Shown piece by piece: positions 1 to 5,156 of a stretch of DNA of 5,483 nucleotides (position 1 is the stretch's first letter; each line of letters begins with the position of its first letter). The stretch is from Actinomycetes bacterium (GTDB lineage Bacteria > Planctomycetota > Phycisphaerae > JAACET01). The notes beneath the pieces are model-generated. The model searched no databases. It was given only the letters and a program-made list of their open reading frames with translations, and was not told the origin of the DNA. A program made the position numbers and the translations under genes. The stretch covers positions 1 to 5,483 of the forward strand of contig DAOVKO010000146.1 in the NCBI GenBank assembly GCA_030631725.1, given 5' to 3'.

Positions 1-582
1 CGTTACGGCCTTATCACTATCCCCAAAGAGATCGGCCTTTGGCTCTTCGTCGGCGTAGCCGCAGCCGGCCTCATCGCCTGGCTTATTCCCGAGCGCTATT
101 TCGAGCAGCACTTCCAGTCCAACCTGCTGAGTATGCTGCTGATGATTGCCCTGGGCATACCCCTCTACATTTGTTCGTCGGCCTCTGTTCCCGTAGCTGT
201 TGTCCTGGCCATGAGGGGCCTCAGCCCCGGGGCCGTCTTTGTTTTCCTGATGGCCGGGCCGGCCACCAACATCGGGGCCATCGCCATTCTCTTCAAGGTC
301 CTGGGTGTGCGGGCGACCATCATCCAGACCGTAAGTGTCATGATCTCCGCCTTGCTTTGCGGCCTGGCCCTCGATTGGATCTACAACCTCATCTACGCCG
401 GCCAGGGCCTCGACCATTTCCGCCAAATCGCCCAGAGCACTATGGCCGAGCACGTCCATTCTGCTTTCGGTTTTTTCCGTGTCGCTTGCTCGATACTTCT
501 GCTCTTGATAGTCCTGAATGCCTTGCGCATCCAGTGGCTCGACAAACGCAATAAACGGCTTACCTCTTGTCACCAAAACTAG
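1..582 (+). CDS. ArsP/DUF318-type permease, likely SO_0444-like Cu/Zn efflux transporter (3' part only)
   Basis: Reading frame 1 is open from the first base to the TAG at 580-582 and gives about 193 residues; the start lies outside the window. The protein is a polytopic inner-membrane permease. The recognisable block is LGIPLYICSSASVPVAVVLAMRGLSPG followed by the AGPATN motif (residues about 49-88 of the fragment). This is the second conserved half of ArsP_1/DUF318 permeases and matches the SO_0444 Cu/Zn efflux subgroup best. Before it is a typical linker, a helix ending at LIPERYFEQHF. After it come two more hydrophobic stretches, including LLLLIVLNAL near the end, and a short basic tail (DKRNKR). 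Family members usually have about 350-450 residues, so roughly half is missing. A ZIP-family metal transporter follows 116 bp downstream on the same strand, which supports a metal role. The substrate (Cu, Zn or an arsenical) cannot be fixed from this half. Family call fairly sure, substrate inferred. Confidence 0.82.
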   Translation, partial: RYGLITIPKEIGLWLFVGVAAAGLIAWLIPERYFEQHFQSNLLSMLLMIALGIPLYICSSASVPVAVVLAMRGLSPGAVFVFLMAGPATNIGAIAILFKVLGVRATIIQTVSVMISALLCGLALDWIYNLIYAGQGLDHFRQIAQSTMAEHVHSAFGFFRVACSILLLLIVLNALRIQWLDKRNKRLTSCHQN

Positions 583-654
583 AGTATACAAATATCGAAA
601 ATGTAATGAATTCTTCTTACTTTTTTTGAACTTCCGAAGGACGCTTCGCGTTGA

Positions 655-696
655 TTTGTCATTTTGCATTTTGATTTTTACTTTTTGATTTTCTTA
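655..696 (+). repeat. T-rich heptameric repeat tract in the leader of the ZIP gene
   Basis: Six consecutive 7-nt units occupy 655-696: tttgtca, ttttgca, ttttgat, ttttact, ttttgat, tttctta. The consensus is close to TTTTGAT, and the tract ends two bases before the ATG at 699. The rest of the 583-698 spacer is AT-rich, with one small inverted repeat (CGAAG at 635-639, CTTCG at 644-648). No Shine-Dalgarno sequence is visible ahead of 699. Degenerate heptameric tandem repeats are known in some bacterial spacers, notably in cyanobacteria. Whether this one has a role in expression is unknown. Confidence 0.6.
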
Positions 697-698
697 TC

Positions 699-1460
699 AT
701 GAGCATCATTCTCATCGGTTTGTTGGCCAGTTTATTGGCTGGCTTGGCCACTGGCGTCGGAGCCTTGCCCGTCGTCTTTTGGCCTCGCGGTCCCGGAAAA
801 CTCCTGGACATAATGCTTGGTTTTGCCGCGGGGGTCATGTTGGCTGCTGCCGTTTTTTGCCTGATAATCCCAGCTTTGGACCCCGAATCCACTCCAGGCG
901 GCGGATTGCTCATAGTCGTTATCGGCATCCTGGCCGGGGCTGCCTTTCTGCACGCTCTGGACAAGCTCATCCCCCATCAGCACCTTGTACACGAAAACTG
1001 TGTGGACATGGTCGCCGCCCGCCGGGCCTGGCTCTTCGTCTTGGCTATAGCCATTCACAATTTCCCTGAGGGACTGGCCGTGGGCTTGGGATTTGCCGCC
1101 AGCCCGAATCTCGGTCGCGGCATAGCCCTGACCATCGGCATCGGCCTGCAGAATGTTCCTGAAGGATTGGCCGTAGCTATCCCTCTGTTGTTGGTCGGAT
1201 ACTCTCGCGGCCAGGCCCTGCTTATTGCCACCATCACCGGGCTGGTCGAGCCGCTGGGCGCTCTTCTAGCCGTAACCCTAGGCAGCATGTTCCAGCCCAT
1301 ACTGCCGGTTGGTTTGGCCTTTGCCGGCGGAGCTATGATCTTTGTAGTCGTCGATGAAATTATCAGGGAAACTCATCGCCGTGGTGTTGGACGCCTGGCC
1401 AGCGGAGCCCTGATGGCTGGTTTTGTTATTATGATGAGCCTCGATCACCTTTTAGGTTGA
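699..1460 (+). CDS. ZIP-family divalent metal transporter (GufA/ZupT-like)
   Basis: This 253-residue integral membrane protein has the size and layout of bacterial ZIP transporters, which move Zn(II) and other divalent cations across the inner membrane. The signature metal-site helices are both present: AIHNFPEGLAVG (TM4, His120, Asn121, Glu124) and LQNVPEGLAVA (TM5, Gln151, Asn152, Glu155). Hydrophobic segments fall at about 3-28, 38-60, 69-88, 110-132, 141-166, 170-195, 200-222 and 232-252. The loop before TM4 contains PHQHLVHE (92-99), the histidine-containing stretch typical of ZIP cytoplasmic loops. ATG 699 is chosen because the protein starts directly with its first helix, although no Shine-Dalgarno precedes it; a T-rich heptameric tract does. 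The gene follows an efflux-type permease and is 31 bp from a PP2C phosphatase, probably in the same transcript. Direction of transport and metal are not readable from sequence: ZIP proteins usually import, and GufA members are poorly characterised. Confidence 0.93.
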   Translation: MSIILIGLLASLLAGLATGVGALPVVFWPRGPGKLLDIMLGFAAGVMLAAAVFCLIIPALDPESTPGGGLLIVVIGILAGAAFLHALDKLIPHQHLVHENCVDMVAARRAWLFVLAIAIHNFPEGLAVGLGFAASPNLGRGIALTIGIGLQNVPEGLAVAIPLLLVGYSRGQALLIATITGLVEPLGALLAVTLGSMFQPILPVGLAFAGGAMIFVVVDEIIRETHRRGVGRLASGALMAGFVIMMSLDHLLG

Positions 1461-1478
1461 CCCGGATACTGCTGCCTT

Positions 1479-1485
1479 GAGGTGA
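1479..1485 (+). promoter_or_regulatory. Ribosome binding site for the PP2C phosphatase gene
   Basis: GAGGTGA lies 6 nt ahead of ATG 1492 and is a good anti-Shine-Dalgarno match. It settles the phosphatase start and contrasts with the ZIP gene, which has no such site. Confidence 0.75.
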
Positions 1486-1491
1486 AAGTAG

Positions 1492-2247
1492 ATGCCCGAC
1501 ATCGACGCAGAAGAACGGCGGCGGATTGCCGATTTAGCCCTGGCCCGCGCCGTCCAGCAGGCCCTGCTTCCACGGGAATGTCCCCGTTGTGTGGGAGGCA
1601 GATTCGCTGCCAAGTACCGCCCTGCCGAACACGTCGGCGGTGACTTTTACGATATTACTCACTTGGGTATCGACCAGATTGGTCTGATCATCGGGGATGC
1701 CGTCGGCCACGGTATCCACAGCGCCCTGGTGATGGCCCTGCTGCTGGGACACCTGCGGGCCAATCGGCCCGAAAGGTTGCGACCTGCCCAGATGATCGCC
1801 GAGGTCAACAGATTGCTGCTCGAGCTGGGCGAAAGCACCGGCGAAATCCTACTTTGCAGCCTGTTTTACGGCGTGCTCGATATGCCCAGCCGGGTGCTCT
1901 TCTATGTCGATGCCGGTCATCCGCCGCCTCTCTGCTGCCGTGGCGATAGGATTAGCCCTTTGACTTCGAACGCCCTGTTGCTTGGAGCCGATCAGTTCGT
2001 CGCCGAGGAGCAGTGCCATCAGTTCGAACAAGGCGATCGTCTGGTCCTTTACACCGACGGCGTTGTGGAAACCCGTAACACTCAGGGGCAACTCTATTCC
2101 GTCCAGCGTCTTGAAGAAACCGTGCGCGACCTCGCGGGGCGCACTGCCGAGCAGACCGTTGAGACTATCTTCAGCCAGCTCGACTCTTTCAGTTCCGAGC
2201 AAGGCCCAGACGATGACGCCACCGTCGTCGTCCTCGATTTCGCCTGA
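1492..2247 (+). CDS. Stand-alone PP2C-type serine phosphatase (RsbU/SpoIIE family)
   Basis: The 251-residue protein is almost entirely one PPM/SpoIIE phosphatase domain, expected to be cytoplasmic and Mn/Mg-dependent. Family motifs occur in order: the entry helix ARAVQQALLP (18-27), PAEHVGGDFYD (44-54, metal-binding Asp51), IGDAVGHGIHSALVMA (67-82, metal-binding Asp69), the AGHPPP loop (141-146), GDRLVLYTDGVVE (181-193, Asp189) and the terminal DDDATVVVL (240-248, metal-binding Asp). All core acidic residues are intact, so it should be active. There is no N-terminal PAS, GAF, HAMP, receiver or membrane segment, unlike most RsbU proteins, so input must come from a partner. Known relatives dephosphorylate STAS-domain anti-sigma antagonists. 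No STAS or HATPase kinase gene is in view. The gene lies 31 bp after the ZIP transporter with its own good ribosome binding site, so the two are likely co-transcribed. Confidence 0.93.
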   Translation: MPDIDAEERRRIADLALARAVQQALLPRECPRCVGGRFAAKYRPAEHVGGDFYDITHLGIDQIGLIIGDAVGHGIHSALVMALLLGHLRANRPERLRPAQMIAEVNRLLLELGESTGEILLCSLFYGVLDMPSRVLFYVDAGHPPPLCCRGDRISPLTSNALLLGADQFVAEEQCHQFEQGDRLVLYTDGVVETRNTQGQLYSVQRLEETVRDLAGRTAEQTVETIFSQLDSFSSEQGPDDDATVVVLDFA

Positions 2248-2307
2248 TCCGGCCCGCATTTATCTTTTATTTAGCCGCCGGTTTCAGCAGGAGTTTACAC
2301 TGCCACA

Positions 2308-2353
2308 AATATCTCGGATGGTCAGAGCCCAAACGCAAGATTATCGAGATATT
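2308..2353. repeat. 9-bp perfect inverted repeat in the convergent spacer
   Basis: AATATCTCG (2308-2316) and CGAGATATT (2345-2353) are perfect reverse complements around a 28-nt loop. They lie between the end of the phosphatase gene (2247) and the end of the opposing gene (2519). There is no T-run, so this is not a classical terminator, but it could form a large stem in either transcript. Confidence 0.5.
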
Positions 2354-2361
2354 CTTCTCGC

Positions 2362-2382
2362 TCCTTGCTATTATCGCAAGGA
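2362..2382. repeat. 7-bp hairpin with 7-nt loop in the convergent spacer
   Basis: TCCTTGC (2362-2368) pairs perfectly with GCAAGGA (2376-2382) around the loop TATTATC. A smaller GCAC-gaa-GTGC hairpin follows within 20 nt. The position downstream of the phosphatase gene suggests a 3'-end or transcript-processing role, but no uridine tract follows on either strand. Confidence 0.45.
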
Positions 2383-2458
2383 CACTGCACGAAGTGCCTG
2401 TTAGCCGTGTCGTCTCTTCCCCAATCGTCTTTGTCAGCGTCGCACGTCTGGACCGATC

Positions 2459-2502
2459 AGCAAAGGGGCGAATGGCCTTTAGCAAAGGGGCGAATGCCCC
2501 CG
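2459..2502. repeat. Tandem pair of 22-bp units with a palindromic core
   Basis: AGCAAAGGGGCGAATG occurs at 2459-2474 and again, identical over 16 bp, at 2481-2496, giving two adjacent 22-bp units. Each unit carries inverted symmetry: AAAGG...CCTTT in the first, and GGGGC-gaat-GCCCC in the second. The arrangement resembles the short GC-rich palindromic repeats (REP-like) scattered between genes in many genomes. Copy number elsewhere in this genome is unknown. It is the only clear direct repeat of this length that I see in the window. Confidence 0.7.
2487..2500 (-). terminator. Possible terminator hairpin for the Spy/CpxP-like gene
   Basis: GGGGC (2487-2491) and GCCCC (2496-2500) form a 5-bp GC-only stem with a 4-nt loop, about 20 nt after the stop codon of the minus-strand gene at 2519. 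On the minus strand the stem is followed by TTTGCT, a weak rather than classical T-tract. The hairpin is part of the 22-bp repeat pair, so termination may be incidental. Confidence 0.35.
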
Positions 2503-2518
2503 TGCCGTTTGCCGCCAT

Positions 2519-3079
2519 TCAGTCAAGCAAGCCCATCAGCAGCAGCCGGGCCTCCTGACGCACGTTTACTACTTCCCGCAGACTCCCCCGAGCCTTCTCC
2601 AACTCTTGCTCAAGCTTGGTCGTGGCCAGGCGAAGAGCTTTCAAGGCGGACTGAAGTTTCTCATTACTCGACTTCTCGTCTTCCAAGAGCTCCCGAAGAG
2701 TTTGCCTGCTCTTCTCAATAGCGCTTTGCGGCCGGGCGAGAGCCGCATCGTCACTCCGCCTGCTGCTGGCCGTTGTTCTCTGGCCACGAGTTCTGAACCT
2801 GTTACGCGTTTGTCGGACCCGCATTTGCCGCATAAGCGTCTGCACCTTCTCGACCCGCGGCTGGATGACGACCCATTGTTCCTCGCTGGCGTTGAGGCTC
2901 GTTCTGAGCCGTTCGGCCGCTTCGCGGTTCCACTGTTCGATCCTTTTGCGCATCTCTTCAGGGCTGCGTTGCCCACCACGGCTTCTTGAGCGACCCTCTT
3001 CCTGAGAAATCGCCTGTCCGATCAAAACACCCGCAAACGCTACCCCAATCACAACGAGCAATATTCTCTGTCGTAACAT
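2519..3079 (-). CDS. Secreted Spy/CpxP-like coiled-coil protein of planctomycete type, function unknown
   Basis: The 186-residue protein begins with a clear export signal: LRQR, then the hydrophobic core ILLVVIGVAFAGVLIG, with likely signal peptidase I cleavage near QAIS-Q (residues 25-26). The mature part is arginine-rich and mostly helical. LRTSLNASEEQWVVIQPRVEKVQTL (58-82) is like the helix that follows LTxxQ-type motifs in Spy/CpxP-like periplasmic proteins. A basic low-complexity linker follows (87-108). A long charged helix (119-170, KLQSALKALRLATTKLEQELEKARG) is probably coiled coil. The ending LREVVNVRQEARLLLMGLLD is a recurring C-terminus that I associate with Planctomycetota proteins of this kind. 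ATG 3079 has a strong AAAGGAG site 7 nt upstream. It is transcribed alone, convergent with the metal/phosphatase genes. A periplasmic chaperone-like or envelope role is an inference only. The metal theme next door is suggestive because some Spy-like proteins bind Zn or Cu, but no His/Cys metal site is seen here. Confidence 0.85.
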   Translation of the reverse strand: MLRQRILLVVIGVAFAGVLIGQAISQEEGRSRSRGGQRSPEEMRKRIEQWNREAAERLRTSLNASEEQWVVIQPRVEKVQTLMRQMRVRQTRNRFRTRGQRTTASSRRSDDAALARPQSAIEKSRQTLRELLEDEKSSNEKLQSALKALRLATTKLEQELEKARGSLREVVNVRQEARLLLMGLLD

Positions 3080-3086
3080 CTGAATG

Positions 3087-3093
3087 CTCCTTT
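3087..3093 (-). promoter_or_regulatory. Strong ribosome binding site for the Spy/CpxP-like gene
   Basis: On the minus strand AAAGGAG lies 7 nt before ATG 3079, a near-optimal Shine-Dalgarno and spacing. It fixes the start of the gene. Confidence 0.8.
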
Positions 3094-3194
3094 CCCAAAA
3101 AAGTACTGTCCTTCCCCGAAACCTATCTCTAACGGCCTGCTATGCTCCACTCCAGTGCGCCTCTGTTACTATAGACGCTATGAGAACAGAAAGT

Positions 3195-3222
3195 ATTGTA
3201 CTAAAACACCCAGAGCGGACAA
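3195..3222 (-). promoter_or_regulatory. Candidate sigma-70-type promoter for the Spy/CpxP-like gene
   Basis: Read on the minus strand, TTGTCC (3217-3222) and TACAAT (3195-3200) are 16 nt apart. They match the -35 and -10 consensus at 4/6 and 5/6 positions. Transcription would start near 3188, leaving a leader of about 110 nt. The two boxes overlap an imperfect inverted repeat (AGTATTGT at 3192-3199, ACAATATT at 3219-3226) that could be an operator. A second -10-like TATAGT lies at 3168-3173 without a good -35. Prediction by eye only. Confidence 0.35.
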
Positions 3223-3288
3223 TATTCTGCCATGTGTTACTAACCCCATGAATTGAACGCGCTTACGGTTACAAGTGGAGGAGCATTC

Positions 3289-3398
3289 TTTGGCTCTCAG
3301 TCCGGCCCCAGGTACTTCAGTACGGGACAACCCTCTAGCCCGCCCCCTTCGGCTTGCTGCTCATCAGCGGTTTAACTCTATTTCGCACGAGAGCCGGA
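3289..3398 (+). other. Possible structured RNA (multi-branched fold), family not recognised
   Basis: GGCTCTC (3292-3298) and GAGAGCC (3389-3395) are perfect reverse complements and could close a domain. On the plus strand the stem extends outward to 10 bp through two G-U pairs and one U-A pair (3289-3291 with 3396-3398). Inside are GTCC/GGAC (3300-3303, 3325-3328) leading to GTAC-ttca-GTAC (3312-3323), AGCC/GGCT (3337-3340, 3351-3354) and GCTG-ctcat-CAGC (3356-3368), the last also extendable by two G-U pairs. The U-containing wobble pairs favour plus-strand transcription. I cannot match it to tRNA, 6S, RNase P RNA, tmRNA or a riboswitch class that I know. Short stems of this kind also arise by chance. 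Confidence 0.3.
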
Positions 3399-3419
3399 TA
3401 GCCCTGAACCTTCCTCAAA

Positions 3420-3572
3420 TTACCCCGCCGAAGGCGCCGTGCCCACAGCCCCTGCCAGCACAACGCTGTCCCAGCCCGGCGGGACTACGCTCTGGCAGGC
3501 ATAGTAGTACAGGGCTGCCTGAAAACACGTCTGCAGCACTGAAAACACCAAGGCTAATATCACCATGTACAT
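3420..3572 (-). pseudogene. C-terminal remnant of a polytopic membrane protein (50 codons)
   Basis: From an ATG at 3572 to a TAA at 3420-3422 the minus strand encodes 50 residues: a hydrophobic helix (MVILALVFSVLQTCFQAALYYYA) and then a short polar tail (CQSVVPPGWDSVVLAGAVG). A final transmembrane helix running into xAALYxYA, a VPPGxD-like turn and a short tail is what I expect at the C-terminus of multi-spanning membrane proteins such as those of the DUF6159 kind; that family name is a guess. There is no Shine-Dalgarno, and an in-frame TAA lies only four codons upstream (3585-3587), so it looks like the severed end of a larger gene rather than a small gene. It abuts the 3' end of the transposase remnant, as if an insertion had cut the original gene. 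The N-terminal part is not found in the window. Confidence 0.5.
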
Positions 3573-3576
3573 TATC

Positions 3577-3585
3577 TGTGCGGTT
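3577..3585 (+). repeat. Possible left terminal inverted repeat of the degraded IS
   Basis: TGTGCGGTT here is the exact reverse complement of AACCGCACA at 4341-4349. It lies 11 bp beyond the transposase stop codon, where an element end is expected, and next to the interrupted membrane-protein remnant. A 9-bp match over this distance can occur by chance, and no matching target-site duplication is visible. Confidence 0.3.
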
Positions 3586-3595
3586 TAGCCATTTT

Positions 3596-4025
3596 CTATG
3601 CGGCGAAAAGGGCATAGGAAACCCTTTCAAATAATTCTATAACTCTGGCGGAAAACCTCGAGTTGCTCGAAATTCGATCGTGCCAAAGAATCTTACGCAA
3701 GGCGAACAACATATCAACGAAAGAAGGATGACGCTTTTGGCTATACCAGGGCATCACTTCTGGCAGCATCGGTGCAAAAGAAAAAATTGTCCTTCTCTTT
3801 GCCCCTTGGGTCTCGAACGATGACCAGACGAATGGGAACATCCCGGCAGACATGATACCACAGGCAGGTCAGACCCATTTTTGCCAGGTAGACCCCCTGG
3901 GTGCGTCGAGCCAGTCGTGTATTTGTCTGTGTACGATACAGTCTCTGCAGTTGGTCTAAATTAACTTGTGCAGGGTCGTTAGGCCAAAGCATGTATAGCA
4001 GAATAAGTAGCTGTTCAGTCTGACA
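3596..4025 (-). pseudogene. DDE transposase remnant with N-terminal loss and internal deletion/frameshift
   Basis: Two minus-strand frames each carry one end of the same transposase family. The first, about 4025 down to 3741, contains GVYLAKMGLTCLWYHVCRDVPIRLVIVRDPRGKEKDNFFFCTD, matching the family core LWYH...VPIRWVLVRDPxG...CTD. The second, about 3765 down to the TAG at 3596-3598, contains PWYSQKRHPSFVDMLFALRKILW and ends VSYALFAA, matching the family C-terminus (WYxK..PsFxDmLaaLRr.LW ... ALxxAA). The block that normally lies between them, with the RWxxExxFEE region carrying the last catalytic Glu and the LGxETQRQW motif, is missing. The junction is near 3740-3765 and changes frame. Upstream of 4026 the frame is stopped, and I find no trace of the N-terminal half. 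About 140 codons of an expected 400 or so survive, so it cannot be active. I place it with DDE-superfamily (PF13546-like) transposases; the exact IS family is uncertain. Confidence 0.75.
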
Positions 4026-4028
4026 TTA

Positions 4029-4340
4029 GGAAAGATTCTGGTGAAGTAGATTTTATGCATTAAGAAAGAACTGGAAAAATTACATTTTGAGGTCTTTTGT
4101 ACTTGACGAGAATGGCCTCATAGCAGGGTTTATATATCTTGGGTGCTTTCTGTCGTTAAGTGTTGGTGACCCCGGCGTAACTGTTTGATTCCGAATACGT
4201 TATGTTTGTGATTTGTGAGTTTTTGCCTCGTATTGTGGAATTGTGCAGGTAATAGCTTTATTTTCAATGAGTTACCGCGGCACTACCAACAATGGATGGA
4301 ACAAGCACCCCATAACCTATTTTAGGATTCCATGCCCTTG
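4029..4340. other. AT-rich gap without a recognisable gene
   Basis: Both strands carry frequent stops. The longest plus-strand stretch ends MSYRGTTNNGWNKHPITYFRIPCP at about 4339 and resembles nothing I know. TTGACG (4103-4108) and TATATAT (4131-4137) look like promoter boxes, but the 22-nt gap is too long and no gene follows on that strand. Given its position it may be the decayed 5' part of the transposase element, although no transposase residues can be recognised. Confidence 0.5.
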
Positions 4341-4349
4341 AACCGCACA
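4341..4349 (-). repeat. Possible right terminal inverted repeat of the degraded IS
   Basis: AACCGCACA pairs with TGTGCGGTT at 3577-3585. If both are element ends, the remnant spans about 773 bp and ends three bases after the creatininase stop codon. Similarity does not extend clearly beyond the 9 bp. Confidence 0.3.
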
Positions 4350-4352
4350 TTG

Positions 4353-5153
4353 TTAATCGGCTCCGATCTTGTCGCAGCGGTCGTAAAATTCCTTCATCAG
4401 CTCCAGGGCTGTTTCGTCATTCTTGACGGCCCGGATGTAATCGGCCAATGAATCGACGAGCAACGATCGGAGCTTTTGGCCCTTTTCGGCACTGGCCGGC
4501 GTGGCATCGCCTGCGTAGTGGTCAGGATAGTCGGCATACCACTGTCCGGTAACCTTTCCGGGCGGTAAATGTTTCAGCCTGCCCAGCGGTTCCGCCTTGC
4601 GCCCCCCGATCGCCTCCATCTTGACCAAATGCGGGTGGTTGGCCAGGCTCAACGACGTTTCGCATTCGCAGGCGTGACCGTGGATTGGGGTCTCGAGGAT
4701 CTCCTGCCTCTCTTTCTTTGCCGCAGCAGACATCCAGTCGGGGATGAAAACAGCGTAAGGCTTGCGTTTGGCCAGGACTGTTTGACACAAATAGCACAAG
4801 AGGTGGGTATTGCCGCCGTGGGCGTTGTAAATCACAATCTTTCTAAAGCCGTTGCGGGCGATTTCATCGCAGACATTCGTCAGGAGCTGAAGCGTAAGCA
4901 CCGGGTCGATGGCAACGGTTCCGGGAAAACATCTGGCCTCGTGTATCTGTCCGAAGTAATAAGGGGGGAAGACCACGGCGGGCTCCTTTTCGGTGGCCAA
5001 GCAGCAGATCTTATGACTGTTAAGGAAGTCCGTGCCAAGCGGCAGGTGGTCAAAATGTTTTTCCAGGCAGCCGGCGGCCATGACACAGACGCCCGTTTCC
5101 TTTGCAGCTTTTTCAAACTCCGGGGCGGTCAACTCTTCCCATTGCATCTTCAT
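4353..5153 (-). CDS. Creatininase-family metal-dependent amidohydrolase
   Basis: The 266-residue protein has the usual length and motif order of the creatininase superfamily, cytoplasmic hydrolases with a two-metal (Zn/Mn) site. Motif 1 is GCLEKHFDHLPLGTD (28-42), giving ligands Glu31, His33 and Asp42. The second block is FPPYYFGQIHEARCFPGTV (62-80). GFRKIVIYNAHGGN (102-115) gives His112, and GHACECETSLSLA (159-171) supplies Glu163 or Glu165. Family members include creatininase itself, MftE-type peptidases and riboflavin-pathway amide hydrolases, so the substrate is open; the NxHGGN form argues against true creatininase, which has NGHYEN. Oddities are Phe34 where the family usually has Gly (E-x-H-G) and about 11 cysteines, two of them flanking Glu163. 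The start is uncertain: AGGAG lies only 3 nt from ATG 5153 but 9 nt from the third codon, an ATG at 5145-5147, which may be the true start. An unidentified gene lies 62 bp upstream, probably in the same operon. Confidence 0.9.
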   Translation of the reverse strand: MKMQWEELTAPEFEKAAKETGVCVMAAGCLEKHFDHLPLGTDFLNSHKICCLATEKEPAVVFPPYYFGQIHEARCFPGTVAIDPVLTLQLLTNVCDEIARNGFRKIVIYNAHGGNTHLLCYLCQTVLAKRKPYAVFIPDWMSAAAKKERQEILETPIHGHACECETSLSLANHPHLVKMEAIGGRKAEPLGRLKHLPPGKVTGQWYADYPDHYAGDATPASAEKGQKLRSLLVDSLADYIRAVKNDETALELMKEFYDRCDKIGAD

Positions 5154-5156
5154 GGT

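Noticed and set aside
39..554. Plus-strand open frame of 171 codons overlapping the permease
   Set aside because: It is out of frame with the clear ArsP/DUF318 motifs and encodes a Pro/Arg/His-rich composition typical of a shadow frame.
635..648. Small hairpin CGAAG/CTTCG after the permease as a terminator
   Set aside because: Only 5 bp, about 50 nt past the stop, and not followed directly by a T-run; too weak to call.
2267..2518. Minus-strand 83-codon frame starting right after the stop of the secreted protein
   Set aside because: Part of it is just the translated 22-bp repeat (AFAPLLKAIRPFAD). It has no ribosome binding site of its own and no recognisable domain.
3286..3400. Known riboswitch or tRNA in the structured region
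   Set aside because: Glycine, cobalamin and SAM-type motifs and the tRNA T-loop were looked for by eye and do not fit in order. Kept only as an unassigned candidate.
3415..3630. Minus-strand 71-codon frame
   Set aside because: It overlaps the transposase tail and membrane fragment in another frame. The neighbouring frame at 3420-3572 reads far more like a protein.
3275..3634. Plus-strand 119-codon frame with a GTG start
   Set aside because: Proline/serine/arginine-rich, with no recognisable fold, and antisense to the more protein-like membrane remnant and the transposase end.
4103..4137. Plus-strand promoter TTGACG ... TATATAT
   Set aside because: The spacing of 22 nt is too long and no gene follows on the plus strand.
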